A stretch of DNA of 64,000 nucleotides from Flavobacterium supellecticarium (GCF_004801375.1 NZ_SSNZ01000001.1:1-64000); one strand, 5' to 3'; positions 33,646 to 42,771 are shown, counted from the stretch's first letter. A program made the numbers and translations. The notes: a model not told the origin generated them from the sequence alone.

Positions 33646-35013
33646 TTACACATGCGGTAATTCAACGGTAAAAGTGCTTCCTTCGTTGGGTTCGGAGACT
33701 ACGGATATCGTGCCGTTGTGGAGTGCAATGATCTTCTGAGTGAGTGAAAGCCCAATTCCGTTTCCGTTGGCAAATCCTTTGTTATCTCCTCTAAAAAATG
33801 GTGTGAAAATATTCGGTAGGTCGTCCGGGGCAATTCCGATTCCGTTATCCTGAAAACGAATAATTGTTTTGTCTTTAAAGTAGGTGATCGCTATTGTGCT
33901 TTCTTTTGCTTCCGAAAATTTACAGCCGTTTTCGATCAGATTCATAAAAGCGACTTTGAGCAAATATTCGTTTCCTTTTACCGAAATAAAATCGTCGTCC
34001 TCAATTTCCTTTTCAAAGATAAGGTTGACTTTAAATTCGGGTTGGTTATGCAGTACATCGTTTCGGGCATCCAATAACACTTCGTCAAGTCGGATTTCTT
34101 TCTGGACAATTTCGGTTTGATCGTAATTGGCTTTGGCCAAATCCAACAAACTATTGGACAAACGAACCAGTTTTTGAGCGTCATTAATCGCATTGTCGAT
34201 CGATTTCCGGTATTCGTCGTTGCTGCGCAGGTTTCCGGCCGATAATTGCAGCTCGGTTAGCATGGCTGTTAAAGGTGTTCGCAATTCGTGCGAAATATTC
34301 GAAACAAAATCTTTTTGAGCGTCAAATGATTTTTCCAGTCGGTCGAGCATTTGGTTAAACGTAGTGGCCAGTTCGGCAATCTCGTCTTTGTTTTTAGGAA
34401 GTTGTACCCGTAAATCGAGATTGGTAGCCGATATTTCTTTTACATTGGCCACAATATTGGTCATGGGCGACAAGGCTTTACGTGAAAAAATACGCCCCAT
34501 GATATAAATAAAAATAATTGAGGACAAGAATACAATCAGTATGTTCCTTTTGGCGATATAGGTTTTATGATACCCATTCAAATCGTAGGCCGCGGCCATG
34601 ATAATATAATTTTTTCCGTCATGTTCGTATCGCATACCAATGGCCTGCCATTTGTCAAGGTAAAAACGGATTTCTTTTTTCTTTAAAACCGAATTCAGCA
34701 TTTTGGTATTCTCTTTTACCACGTCAATATTCGCATCATCATGGTATAAAAGATTATAATGATCATCATATATAGCCACTTCGACTTCGTTGATGATCGA
34801 CCGGTTATTGGTATAAATTGCCTGAAGGGTTTTCGTATCGATTTTGGCTTTAAAAAACAGATTGGCTTTGGTGAGTGCTTCTTTGTGAAGCGTACGGTAA
34901 AACGTGTTTTCCCGGTTTTTTTCGCTTGTGGCATAGATAATCACTGCAAAAACCAATAATATGGATGCTGTTAGAAAAGTAAACAATAAACTCAGTCGGT
35001 TTTGTATGGTCAT
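33646..35013 (-). CDS. Two-component sensor histidine kinase
   Basis: 455 residues. Membrane spans at about 8-29 and 157-173 enclose a ~125-residue extracytoplasmic sensor. HAMP follows (about 180-230), then HisKA with His242 (ISHELRTPLTA) and the ATPase domain (ENGCKF N-box, DNGIGIAPDDLPNIF G1, GNGIGLSLTQKI G2). All catalytic boxes are present. Its ATG directly follows the response regulator stop, and the CPR-domain gene lies downstream, so the pair may control it. The signal is unknown. Confidence 0.93.
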   Translation of the reverse strand: MTIQNRLSLLFTFLTASILLVFAVIIYATSEKNRENTFYRTLHKEALTKANLFFKAKIDTKTLQAIYTNNRSIINEVEVAIYDDHYNLLYHDDANIDVVKENTKMLNSVLKKKEIRFYLDKWQAIGMRYEHDGKNYIIMAAAYDLNGYHKTYIAKRNILIVFLSSIIFIYIMGRIFSRKALSPMTNIVANVKEISATNLDLRVQLPKNKDEIAELATTFNQMLDRLEKSFDAQKDFVSNISHELRTPLTAMLTELQLSAGNLRSNDEYRKSIDNAINDAQKLVRLSNSLLDLAKANYDQTEIVQKEIRLDEVLLDARNDVLHNQPEFKVNLIFEKEIEDDDFISVKGNEYLLKVAFMNLIENGCKFSEAKESTIAITYFKDKTIIRFQDNGIGIAPDDLPNIFTPFFRGDNKGFANGNGIGLSLTQKIIALHNGTISVVSEPNEGSTFTVELPHV

Positions 35014-35703
35014 CTACGTATCGCTTTCCAGTTTTAAAATAAAGCCCATTCCGGATTTGGTATGGATTAGTTTGTTGTCGAAATCCTTGTCTATTTTTTT
35101 TCGGAGGTAATTGATATAGACGTCAATAAAATTTGTGCCGGTGTCAAAATGGGTGTTCCAAACTTTTTCGGCGATTTCGGTACGACTCAGCACCCGTTCG
35201 GCATTTTGCATCATATATTCCAGAAGTTTGAATTCTTTTGGTGTCAGACTGATTTCTTTACCGGCACGTCGGATGGTCTTGGTATTGTAATTGAGTTCCA
35301 AATCCTGATAGGTGAATTTATCGGTATAATTGGCTACTGAACTACTTCGTTTGAGCAACGCCCGGATACGTACGAGTAATTCCCGGAAATCAAATGGTTT
35401 TACCAGATAATCGTCGGCACCGGCATCAAATCCGTCCACTTTATCATCGGTAGTACCCAAAGCTGTCAGCATGATAATAGGCAGACCGGGATTACTTTTG
35501 CGTATCGAAAGACACAAATCGATTCCGCTTATTTTGGGTAAAATAATATCGGTAATTACCAAATCGTAGGTATTGTATAGGGAAAGCTTTTTTCCCATTT
35601 CGCCATCGTAGGCGAGTTGGGTATCAAAACCTTCTTCATCCAAACCTCTTTTGAGTAATTCGGCTACGCGGGTATCGTCTTCAACAATTAAAATTTTTGG
35701 CAT
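35014..35703 (-). CDS. OmpR-family response regulator
   Basis: 229 residues. The receiver domain has the acidic pocket VEDD, phospho-acceptor Asp52 (VITDIILPKISG) and conserved Lys102 (DYLVKPFDF). The C-terminal winged helix (about 130-225, SLTPKEFKLLEYMMQNAERVLSRTEI) binds DNA. Directly upstream of its cognate kinase. A minus-strand TACTTTTG at 35740-35733 gives a possible -7 box 30 bases before the start. Confidence 0.95.
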   Translation of the reverse strand: MPKILIVEDDTRVAELLKRGLDEEGFDTQLAYDGEMGKKLSLYNTYDLVITDIILPKISGIDLCLSIRKSNPGLPIIMLTALGTTDDKVDGFDAGADDYLVKPFDFRELLVRIRALLKRSSSVANYTDKFTYQDLELNYNTKTIRRAGKEISLTPKEFKLLEYMMQNAERVLSRTEIAEKVWNTHFDTGTNFIDVYINYLRKKIDKDFDNKLIHTKSGMGFILKLESDT

Positions 35704-35762
35704 ATTCGTCCGGACTTACAAGTTGACTATAACAAAAGTAAACTTTTCTGGCGATAGTGGTT

Positions 35763-35803
35763 AAAAAAAGAAAAGCCTGAAAATGGTCATATTTTCAGGC
35801 TTT
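35763..35803 (-). terminator. Terminator after the DUF3276 gene
   Basis: Perfect 13-bp stem AAAGCCTGAAAAT / ATTTTCAGGCTTT with a 6-base loop. On the minus strand it ends in a T-run. It separates the DUF3276 gene from the two-component system downstream. Confidence 0.9.
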
Positions 35804-35828
35804 GGTAATGTACTGTTTTATTCAATAT

Positions 35829-36203
35829 TTAAATGTCGTCAAAGTCAATATCAGTGAAACTTCCGGAAGATGTACCCTCTTCTGTTTTCTCAGAAAAATA
35901 CTCTTTTTTAAAGTCTTTCTGGTGTCTTTCTGAAATTACTTCCTCTCCTTTATGATTTAATACATACGAAGTCATTTCGTTTAAGATGTCTTTGAAAGCT
36001 GCAAAATCCTCTTTATATAAATAAATTTTGTGTTTCTTGAAATGGAATGAGCCATCATCTTCGGTGAATTTTTTACTTTCTGTAATCGTAATGTAATAAT
36101 CATCAGCCTTTGTCGCTCTCACATCGAAGAAATACGTTCTTCTTCCTGCGCGTAAAACTTTAGAAAAAATTTCTTCTTTTTCTAACATTTCATTTTCTCT
36201 CAT
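35829..36203 (-). CDS. DUF3276 family (PUR-alpha-like) protein
   Basis: 124 residues, the usual size. The conserved core EEIFSKVLRAGRRTYFFDVRA ... YYITITESKKF ... FHFKKHKIYLYKEDF is typical of the DUF3276 family, whose members have a PUR-type single-strand nucleic acid-binding fold and are nearly universal in Bacteroidota. The C-terminal ~25 residues are acidic and Gly/Ser-rich. Probably a nucleic acid-binding protein; the precise role is unknown. Has its own terminator. Confidence 0.9.
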   Translation of the reverse strand: MRENEMLEKEEIFSKVLRAGRRTYFFDVRATKADDYYITITESKKFTEDDGSFHFKKHKIYLYKEDFAAFKDILNEMTSYVLNHKGEEVISERHQKDFKKEYFSEKTEEGTSSGSFTDIDFDDI

Positions 36204-36275
36204 AATCCTTCAGTCAATAATTTATGGTGTTAAGTAGAACTCAAAAATCTAAAAAAAAACCAAAAAAACCAACAT

Positions 36276-38024
36276 TTATTGTAATTCTTTTTCTGAAAGT
36301 TGCTTAAAGTACAAATCTTTATAGTAACCGTCCTGGTTTACCAATTGATTATGAGTTCCTTGCTGAATTATTTTTCCGTTGTCCAGGATGATAATCTGAT
36401 CGGCATTTTTAGCAGAAGATACCCGATGACTAACGATTATTGTAGTTTTATCTTTACAAAAATCCATTAAATTGCTTAAAATTGCCTCTTCCGTCTCGGT
36501 ATCCACTGCCGACAAACAATCGTCCAAAAGTAGGATAGGAGCATTTTTTATCAGCGCCCTTGCAATCGATACCCGTTGCTTTTGTCCGCCCGATAAAGTG
36601 ATCCCTCTTTCGCCTAAAACCGTATCGTATTGGTTTTTAAATTTGACAATATTTTTATGAACTACCGCTTTTTTAGCCGCATCGATTACTTCCTCATCGG
36701 TTGCCTCTTCATTTCCAAATTTAATATTATTTTTAATCGTATCCGAAAACAGAAAAGCATCCTGAGGTACAAAGCCGATATGATTGCGCACATCAAACAG
36801 ATTTAAGTCGCGGATGTCGCTACCATCGATTTTTACAGCACCTTCGTTAACATCGTATAAACGACTGATCAATGAAAGTAATGTGGATTTACCGGAACCG
36901 GTTTTTCCTAATATGGCTAATGTCTGACCTTTTTTGATCTGAAGGTTTACATTTTTAAGAGCGGTAATCGTTGTATCTTCGTAGGTGAAGGTTACATTTT
37001 CGAAAGTGATTTCGCCATTAACAGGGGTGTGTTCCGGTACGGTATTCTGGATTTCCGGTTTGATCTTAAGGAATTCGTTGATTCGTTTTTGTGAGGCCTC
37101 GGCTTCCTGAACCATTGAGGATACCCATCCTAATGACGCTACCGGCCATGTTAGCATATTGATATAAAGGATAAATTGAGCGATTACACCGATATCCGGA
37201 ATACTACCGTTAATATACATCATTCCGCCAACATATACGACCACGAGGTTACTCGCACCGATTAATAGAATCATTAGCGGACCAAACAAGGCATTGGCTT
37301 TTGCCAGGCGCATGTTTTTGTCTTTACTTTCCTGTGATAAGGCGGTAAAGTCGTCCTGTTTTTCGTTTTCGATGGAGTAGGCTTTAATTACACGGATACC
37401 GGAAAACATTTCCTGTGTAAACGTAGATAGTTTGGAAAGGTTTTGTTGGTAGGTTGTACTTCGCTTGTTGATTTCGGAGCTGATTTTAAAAATGCTATAC
37501 GCCAGAATCGGTAATGGTAAAAGCGAATAGAGGGTAAGTTCCGGTGAAATAATATACATCTGTACCGTTACGACAGCAAAACGTATAAAAGTGTTGATGG
37601 AATACATTACGGCCGGACCAACATATTGGCGGACTTTACCAACGTCTTCGCTGATACGGTTCATCAGGTCACCGGTTCTGTTTTTTTTGTAGAAATTCTG
37701 GGATAGATTTTCGTATTGTCGGAATACTTCATTTTTAAGGTCAAATTCGATATGACGCGACATCACAATTAGCGTTTGGCGCATCAGAAAAGTAAGGAAA
37801 CCGGCAATTAACGTGGTAACAATAACGAGAATGATGTTTTCCATAAGGAGTTGACGTACCGTATCGGGATTCAGTTTGCTGTTTTCCAGTGCCTTGATCG
37901 AATCTCCAACCAGTTTTGGAGTATATAAGGTAAAGAATTGCGCTACGATTGTGATAATAATACCAATTAAAAATCGGTATTTATATTTGATGAAGTATTT
38001 GTTTAAATATTGAAGTTCTTTCAT
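36276..38024 (-). CDS. ABC exporter, fused permease and ATPase
   Basis: 582 residues, one half-transporter. The N-terminal six-span exporter fold (about 15-310) includes the coupling-helix region MNRISEDVGKVRQ; the ATPase has Walker A LGKTGSGKST, the signature LSGGQKQRVSIARAL and Walker B ILLLDDCLSAVD. The Asp-Asp in Walker B replaces the usual Asp-Glu, as in the degenerate site of MdlA/TM287-type heterodimers. If so, a partner half-transporter is encoded elsewhere. Substrate unknown; lipid or drug export is typical of the family. Confidence 0.92.
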   Translation of the reverse strand: MKELQYLNKYFIKYKYRFLIGIIITIVAQFFTLYTPKLVGDSIKALENSKLNPDTVRQLLMENIILVIVTTLIAGFLTFLMRQTLIVMSRHIEFDLKNEVFRQYENLSQNFYKKNRTGDLMNRISEDVGKVRQYVGPAVMYSINTFIRFAVVTVQMYIISPELTLYSLLPLPILAYSIFKISSEINKRSTTYQQNLSKLSTFTQEMFSGIRVIKAYSIENEKQDDFTALSQESKDKNMRLAKANALFGPLMILLIGASNLVVVYVGGMMYINGSIPDIGVIAQFILYINMLTWPVASLGWVSSMVQEAEASQKRINEFLKIKPEIQNTVPEHTPVNGEITFENVTFTYEDTTITALKNVNLQIKKGQTLAILGKTGSGKSTLLSLISRLYDVNEGAVKIDGSDIRDLNLFDVRNHIGFVPQDAFLFSDTIKNNIKFGNEEATDEEVIDAAKKAVVHKNIVKFKNQYDTVLGERGITLSGGQKQRVSIARALIKNAPILLLDDCLSAVDTETEEAILSNLMDFCKDKTTIIVSHRVSSAKNADQIIILDNGKIIQQGTHNQLVNQDGYYKDLYFKQLSEKELQ

Positions 38025-38223
38025 TTTTTAATCCTGTAGGTTGTTTTATTGTTTTGTATTCTGTTAAAATCGAATTGTTTTTGATAATGATTTTTAAAGT
38101 TGTTTTTAAAAATAATTATTATTGAATAATTAAAAAAAACGATTTGTGTTGAATTATTCTGAATATAAGTGTAATTTAGCAGTCTATTTTTGAATAAATT
38201 TCAACCTCAAAATAAAAAAAAAC

Positions 38224-39327
38224 ATGATAACAGAAGTTACAAGTGCTAATGAGCTTCATAAAATCGACCCGGTTTTTGGGCAGGTTTCATTTGATAATCA
38301 TGAGCAAATCGTATTTTGTCACGACAAAGATACTGGTTTAAAAGCAATAATTGGTGTTCATAACACAGTTTTAGGACCTGCTTTAGGAGGAACCAGAATG
38401 TGGAAATATACAAATGAGTGGGAAGCTTTAAACGATGTTTTACGTCTTTCCCGCGGTATGACTTTTAAATCAGCTATTTCCGGGTTAAATCTTGGAGGTG
38501 GTAAAGCGGTTATCATCGGAGATTCCAAAGTGGATAAAACTCCGGAAATGATCACAAAATTCGGACAGTTTGTGAATTCCTTAAGCGGAAAATATATTAC
38601 TGCGGAAGATGTAGGATCAACTACGGCTGATATGGATCTTATCCGTGATGTAACGCCTTATGTAACCGGAATTTCAGAATCAAGAGGTGGTTCCGGAAAT
38701 CCTTCGCCAGTAACAGCTTACGGTGTTTATATGGGGATGAAAGCGGCTGCAAAATATCAGTTTGGTACGGATAACCTGGAAGGAAAAAGAATTTTAGTAC
38801 AAGGTATCGGTCATGTTGGTGAAACGCTAGTAGAGCTGATCAGTAAAGAAGGTGCTTTAGTACAAATTACAGATATCAACGAAGCACGTCTACAGGAAGT
38901 AGGTGCTAAATATGGCGCTCAGGTTTTTAACGGTGGCGATTTATATAGTGCAGACGTAGATATTTATGCACCATGTGCATTAGGTGCTACGATCAACGAT
39001 GATACGATCGAAAAAATCAAAGCAAAAGTTATCGCTGGTGCAGCGAATAACCAGTTAGCAGTTGAAAATATCCACGGTGCAAGACTTCAGGAAAGAGGCA
39101 TTTTATATGCTCCGGATTTCTTGATTAACGCTGGTGGAATTATCAATGTATATGGTGAAATTGCCGGATACGGTAAAGAAGAAGCCATGCGCAGAACCGA
39201 AAATATCTTCAATACAACATTGGATATTTTTAACTACGCCAAAGAAAATAGCATTACGACACACCAGGCTGCTATGCGAATGGCACAGGAGCGTATCGAT
39301 GCCCGTAAAAAAGAAAACGCGAAGTAG
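38224..39327 (+). CDS. Leu/Phe/Val-type amino acid dehydrogenase
   Basis: 367 residues, correct for the Glu/Leu/Phe/Val dehydrogenase superfamily. The substrate site is LGGTRMW and SGLNLGGGKAVIIGD with the catalytic Lys, then a conserved Asp in AEDVGSTTADMD. The NAD-binding Rossmann motif is VQGIGHVGETL. Catalyses reversible oxidative deamination of a branched-chain or aromatic amino acid to the keto acid; leucine is the best guess. A TATTTTTG box at 38185-38192 is the probable -7 element, 31 bases before the ATG. Confidence 0.92.
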   Translation: MITEVTSANELHKIDPVFGQVSFDNHEQIVFCHDKDTGLKAIIGVHNTVLGPALGGTRMWKYTNEWEALNDVLRLSRGMTFKSAISGLNLGGGKAVIIGDSKVDKTPEMITKFGQFVNSLSGKYITAEDVGSTTADMDLIRDVTPYVTGISESRGGSGNPSPVTAYGVYMGMKAAAKYQFGTDNLEGKRILVQGIGHVGETLVELISKEGALVQITDINEARLQEVGAKYGAQVFNGGDLYSADVDIYAPCALGATINDDTIEKIKAKVIAGAANNQLAVENIHGARLQERGILYAPDFLINAGGIINVYGEIAGYGKEEAMRRTENIFNTTLDIFNYAKENSITTHQAAMRMAQERIDARKKENAK

Positions 39328-39359
39328 TAGTTTTCCAACAATATATTTTTTAATTTTGC

Positions 39360-39390
39360 GAAGCGAAAGATTATTCTTTCGCTTCTTTAA
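39360..39390 (+). terminator. Terminator between the dehydrogenase and nusB
   Basis: Perfect 11-bp stem GAAGCGAAAGA / TCTTTCGCTTC with a 4-base loop, then TTTAATTTTT. A TAATTTTG box (39351-39358) directly before it could start the nusB unit. Confidence 0.8.
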
Positions 39391-39414
39391 TTTTTAAAAG
39401 TTCTTATCAGCAGG

Positions 39415-40362
39415 ATGTTAAACAGAAGACATATTCGTGTAAAGGTGATGCAATCCATTTATGCAATGCATCAAAACGGTTCCGATAATCTTGAAAAGGA
39501 AGAGAAATTCCTGTTTCATAGTATCGAAAATATTCAGGATTTATATTTAATTATGCTCTCTTCTTTGGTGGAAATCAAAAAAGCAGAAGAAGATTTTATT
39601 GATAAATCGAGTAAAAAACACCTGGCGACTCAAGAAGAACGCAATCCGAATAAAAAATTTATCAATAATGCGGTACTGGATATTCTTTCGGAGAATAATT
39701 CCCTTAGTATTGCATTGGAAGATCGCAAGATCACTAACTGGAAAAATAACGACGACTATATTCTGATCCTTTTGGATGCGATTAAAAAGAGTAAGTTGTA
39801 CGATACGTATATGCGTAACAACGTGAATACGTTTGAAGAAGACCAACAATTTGTGGTGGATGTTTTTACGGAGATCATCGCGCCAAACGAAAAGTTATAC
39901 GATTATCTGGAAGACCACAAACTAACCTGGATTGACGATATTCCATTGGTAAATACAGCAATCCAAAAGCAGTTAAAACAGATTAAGAACAGTAGTGATC
40001 CGGACTCATTTTACGTTTCCAAACTATACAAAGATGCCGATGATAAGGAATTTGTACGTAACCTGTTTCGTAAAACGGTTCTGAACAATCCGGAATTAAC
40101 AAAAGAATTTATAGACAAAACACCAAACTGGGATGCGGAACGTATTGCGGAAATCGATGCGATTATCCTGAAAATGGCCATCTGTGAGTTTCTTAAATTT
40201 CCATCGATTCCGGTAAAAGTTACAATTAACGAATATTTAGAAATTGCAAAAGAGTATTCTACTCCAAAAAGTAGTATTTTTATCAACGGAATTTTAGATA
40301 ATCTGGTAAAGGATTATCAAAAAGACAACAGACTGATAAAAACCGGAAGAGGTTTAATGTAA
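39415..40362 (+). CDS. nusB: Transcription antitermination factor NusB (long form)
   Basis: 315 residues, about twice the usual bacterial length. The N-terminal start MLNRRHIRVKVMQSIYAMHQ and C-terminal NusB core (NWDAERIAEIDAIILKMAICEFL, PVKVTINEYLEIAKEYSTPKSSIFINGILD) are recognisable. The middle (about 30-200) is a lineage-specific helical part seen in Bacteroidota NusB. NusB with S10 binds boxA RNA and supports rRNA transcription. Starts a short unit with DUF1573 and yajC. Confidence 0.93.
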   Translation: MLNRRHIRVKVMQSIYAMHQNGSDNLEKEEKFLFHSIENIQDLYLIMLSSLVEIKKAEEDFIDKSSKKHLATQEERNPNKKFINNAVLDILSENNSLSIALEDRKITNWKNNDDYILILLDAIKKSKLYDTYMRNNVNTFEEDQQFVVDVFTEIIAPNEKLYDYLEDHKLTWIDDIPLVNTAIQKQLKQIKNSSDPDSFYVSKLYKDADDKEFVRNLFRKTVLNNPELTKEFIDKTPNWDAERIAEIDAIILKMAICEFLKFPSIPVKVTINEYLEIAKEYSTPKSSIFINGILDNLVKDYQKDNRLIKTGRGLM

Positions 40363-40382
40363 AATTGTAAAAAAAATCGAAT

Positions 40383-40841
40383 ATGATTAACAAAACTCTT
40401 GGAATGTTAGCCATTGTAACTTTAGTGCTAACAACTTCTTGTAAAAAAGAAAATGCATCCGAAAAAATTGATGATGCCAGTGTAGCAGCAGCTGCTAAAA
40501 ACAACGAAGCATCTGGAAAATTACCGGTAATTAAATTTAACGAAGAAGAACATAACTTCGGAACCATTAATGAAGGGGATAAAGCAGAAACCGTTTTTAC
40601 AATTAGTAATGAAGGAGAGGCTGATTTGATCATCGTTAACGCACAAGGAAGTTGTGGTTGTACGGTACCGGATTGGCCAAAAGAACCGATTAAACCGGGA
40701 ACTTCGGCTCCAATGAAAGTAACGTTCGATTCTTCCGGAAAACCAGGACAACAACAAAAAACCGTAACCTTAACTACAAATACAGCTAAAGGTAATGAAG
40801 TAGTAACCATTAAAGCTGATGTAACTCCAAAAGCAAAATAA
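40383..40841 (+). CDS. DUF1573 lipoprotein
   Basis: 152 residues. Lipoprotein signal with LTTSC, a short Ala/Glu-rich linker, then an Ig-like DUF1573 domain (FNEEEHNFGTINEGDKAETVF, ANAQGSCGCTVPDWPKEPI-type core with a Cys-Gly-Cys, TPKAK at the end). Common in Bacteroidota next to nusB and yajC; function unknown. Starts 20 bases after nusB and ends 7 bases before yajC, so the three form one operon. Confidence 0.88.
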   Translation: MINKTLGMLAIVTLVLTTSCKKENASEKIDDASVAAAAKNNEASGKLPVIKFNEEEHNFGTINEGDKAETVFTISNEGEADLIIVNAQGSCGCTVPDWPKEPIKPGTSAPMKVTFDSSGKPGQQQKTVTLTTNTAKGNEVVTIKADVTPKAK

Positions 40842-40848
40842 TTTTAAT

Positions 40849-41133
40849 ATGGAACAATTAGGACAATTAGGAAGTTTTTTACCCATTATATTAATGTTTG
40901 TTGTGGTGTATTTTTTAATGATTCGCCCGCAGCAAACCCGTCAGAAGAAAGAGAAAGAATTTGAAAGTAATATTAAAGTAGGTGATAAGATCGTTACCAA
41001 AGCGGGTATCCACGGAAAGATCGCTGAACTATATGATGATTCAATTGTAGTGGAAACTATGGCTGGAAAAATCAAAATGGAGCGTTCGGCTATTTCAATG
41101 GAATTAAGTCAGAAAGTAAACGCTGCGAAATAA
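40849..41133 (+). CDS. yajC: Preprotein translocase subunit YajC
   Basis: 94 residues. One membrane span near the N-terminus (LPIILMFVVVYFLMIRPQQTRQKKEKEFE) followed by the soluble domain VGDKIVTKAGIHGKIAEL. YajC joins SecDF in the Sec accessory complex at the inner membrane. Last gene of the nusB operon. Its natural terminator appears to be disrupted: the downstream DNA runs directly into an IS end. Confidence 0.94.
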   Translation: MEQLGQLGSFLPIILMFVVVYFLMIRPQQTRQKKEKEFESNIKVGDKIVTKAGIHGKIAELYDDSIVVETMAGKIKMERSAISMELSQKVNAAK

Positions 41134-41166
41134 TTCTTTTTACAATAAAAACAAAAGGCAACTCAT

Positions 41167-41190
41167 TGAACTGCCCCCAAAAAGTTAGAC
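41167..41190 (+). repeat. Left terminal inverted repeat of an IS3-type element
   Basis: TGAACTGCCCCCAAAAAGTTAGAC has the TGAA start and C-rich form typical of IS3-family (IS150-like) ends. The next bases TCTATTTGGGGGCA can fold back onto TGCCCCCAAA, a hairpin usual just inside such ends. No matching right end is present nearby. Confidence 0.75.
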
Positions 41191-41209
41191 TCTATTTGGG
41201 GGCATTTTT

Positions 41210-41660
41210 ATGGAAAGAAAAGTCAAGTACAATTATGAATTTAAACTTCGCTGCATAGGTGAGGTTTTGAATAAAAACAGGTCAAAAGAATAGGTTACTG
41301 TTGAAAATGGAATCAGCGCAACTAATCTTGGTAGATGGCTGAACTTTTATCTAAAATACGGAAAGGAAGGACTGTTATCTCGTAAGAATCAGAATTACAG
41401 TTCCGATTTTAAGCTAAAAGTTATACATACCATGGAAGAGAAGTCCTTATCTTTGGGTGAAACCTGTTTGTTCTTTAATATCCCCAATGATGGAGTAATC
41501 ATCAATTGGCAAGGGAAATTTAAAGCACAAGGATTTACAGGTTTACAATATAAGCCCGAAGGCCGACCAAAATCATGACTTACAAAAGAGCTAAAAAAAA
41601 TCCGCTAAACCTCTTACCCGAGAAGAGGAGCTTTTACTTGAGAATGAATCTTTACGTATG
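41210..41660 (+). pseudogene. Decayed orfA of an IS3-family transposase
   Basis: The frame from the ATG at 41210 reads MERKVKYNYEFKLRCIGEVL and later LGRWLNFYLKYGKEGLLSRK and LGETCLFFNIPNDGVIINWQ, the helix-turn-helix pattern of IS3 orfA. Inactivating changes: TAG at 41291-41293, TGA at 41576-41578, and an extra T at 41606 giving TAA, after which PLTREEELLLENESLRML continues in a shifted frame. It ends near 41660, where it runs into the TauE/SafE fragment. orfB and the right end are lost. Confidence 0.8.
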
Positions 41661-42094
41661 CTGTTTTGGCTACCTATACCATGATCATCGGGATACGTTT
41701 GGTGTTGATCGCTTTACGGAAAAAAATCGTTCGGAAAAAAATAAAAAATACCGGTTTACTCGGATTTTCAGGAGGTCTTTTCGATGCCTTTGGCGGCGGT
41801 GGATGGGGACCAATTGTTACCTCGACCTTATTGGCCAAAGGTCGAAAATCCAGTTATGTGGTCGGAACAGTGAGTTTAGCCGAATTTTTTGTGACACTGG
41901 CGGCTTCGGCTACGTTTTTTGCCTCATTGGGCGTCAGTCATTGGTATATTGTAGTCGGACTGATTTTTGGTGGTTCCATTGCGGCACCATTAGCGGCACG
42001 ACTGGCCGGGAAATTACCACAAAAAACAGCCATATTGGCCGTAGCATTTTTAGTTATTGTATTCAGTATCCGAATGTTGTTTAAAATATTCTAA
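41661..42094 (+). pseudogene. Truncated TauE/SafE family permease (C-terminal half)
   Basis: About 143 residues with four hydrophobic spans (GGGGWGPIVTSTLLAKG, VGTVSLAEFFVTLAAS, IVVGLIFGGSIAAPLAARL, AILAVAFLVIVFSIRML). It matches the second half of TauE/SafE/YfcA transporters, usually 250-300 residues; the first four spans are missing. The 5' end is joined to IS orfA debris at about 41660, so the IS replaced the first half. There is no proper ATG (a TTG at 41666 is the only upstream option), and I treat it as non-functional. Confidence 0.8.
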
Positions 42095-42114
42095 GGCTTT
42101 CAAAATGAAACAAA

Positions 42115-42145
42115 AAAAAGGTGCCGCAATAAACGGCACCTTTTT
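42115..42145. terminator. Bidirectional terminator
   Basis: Stem AAAAAGGTGCCG / CGGCACCTTTTT with a 7-base loop, T-run on both strands. It separates the convergent TauE/SafE remnant and the yceI-like gene. Confidence 0.88.
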
Positions 42146-42176
42146 CCTTTTCATAGCAATTATATAATAGGGGATA

Positions 42177-42743
42177 TTAGAACTGTAAGTTTACAGTTAA
42201 ATCAAATTCGTCGTTGATGGCTTTGTCACCGATTGAACTGAAAATAGAACCAGAGTTGTACTCAATACCAAATTTAGTTCTGTCAACTTTAAAGCTTGTT
42301 GTAGCCGTTTTTCCTTTTACAGTGATGTCGAAAGTTACAGGGTTAGTTTTGTCTTTAATTGTTAAATCAGCAGTAACAGTATACACATCGTTACCTTTGT
42401 CAGCAATCGTTTTGAAAACTAATTTAGACGTTGGATATTTTTCAACGCCAAAGAAATCGTCAGCTTTTAAGTGACCGTCTAATCCAGCTTTTGATTTACC
42501 AGAAACGTCAGTAGCGCTGATTGTAGTCATGTCTACAGTAAAGTTACCACCTTTTAATTTTTTTCCTTTGAAAACTAAAGCACCTTCTTTTAAGTTGATA
42601 GTACCTTCGTGTTGTCCGGTTACTTTTTTACCAACCCAGTTGATTGTACTTTTAGAAACATCTACTTTTTTAGTCTGAGCTGATGCAGATAAAGTACCTA
42701 AAGCTACTACTAAAGCTAACGCAATTGATTTTAAATTTTTCAT
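42177..42743 (-). CDS. YceI family secreted protein
   Basis: 188 residues. Signal peptide ending SASAQ, then the YceI lipocalin-like fold: STINWVGKKVTGQHEGTINLKEG, DGHLKADDFFGVEKYPTSKLVFK, FDITVKGKT, RTKFGIEYNSG. YceI proteins bind polyprenyl-type lipids such as isoprenoid quinones in the periplasm. Last of a three-gene run with a MarR regulator and a nitroreductase: its start lies 29 bases after the nitroreductase stop. Confidence 0.92.
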   Translation of the reverse strand: MKNLKSIALALVVALGTLSASAQTKKVDVSKSTINWVGKKVTGQHEGTINLKEGALVFKGKKLKGGNFTVDMTTISATDVSGKSKAGLDGHLKADDFFGVEKYPTSKLVFKTIADKGNDVYTVTADLTIKDKTNPVTFDITVKGKTATTSFKVDRTKFGIEYNSGSIFSSIGDKAINDEFDLTVNLQF

Positions 42744-42771
42744 TTGATTTTAAAATGGTTTAATTAATTGA

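Noticed and set aside
41575..42084. 169-codon plus-strand frame over the IS/TauE junction
   Set aside because: Its translation is a shifted reading of the TauE/SafE segment; the hydrophobic, family-like frame is the other one.
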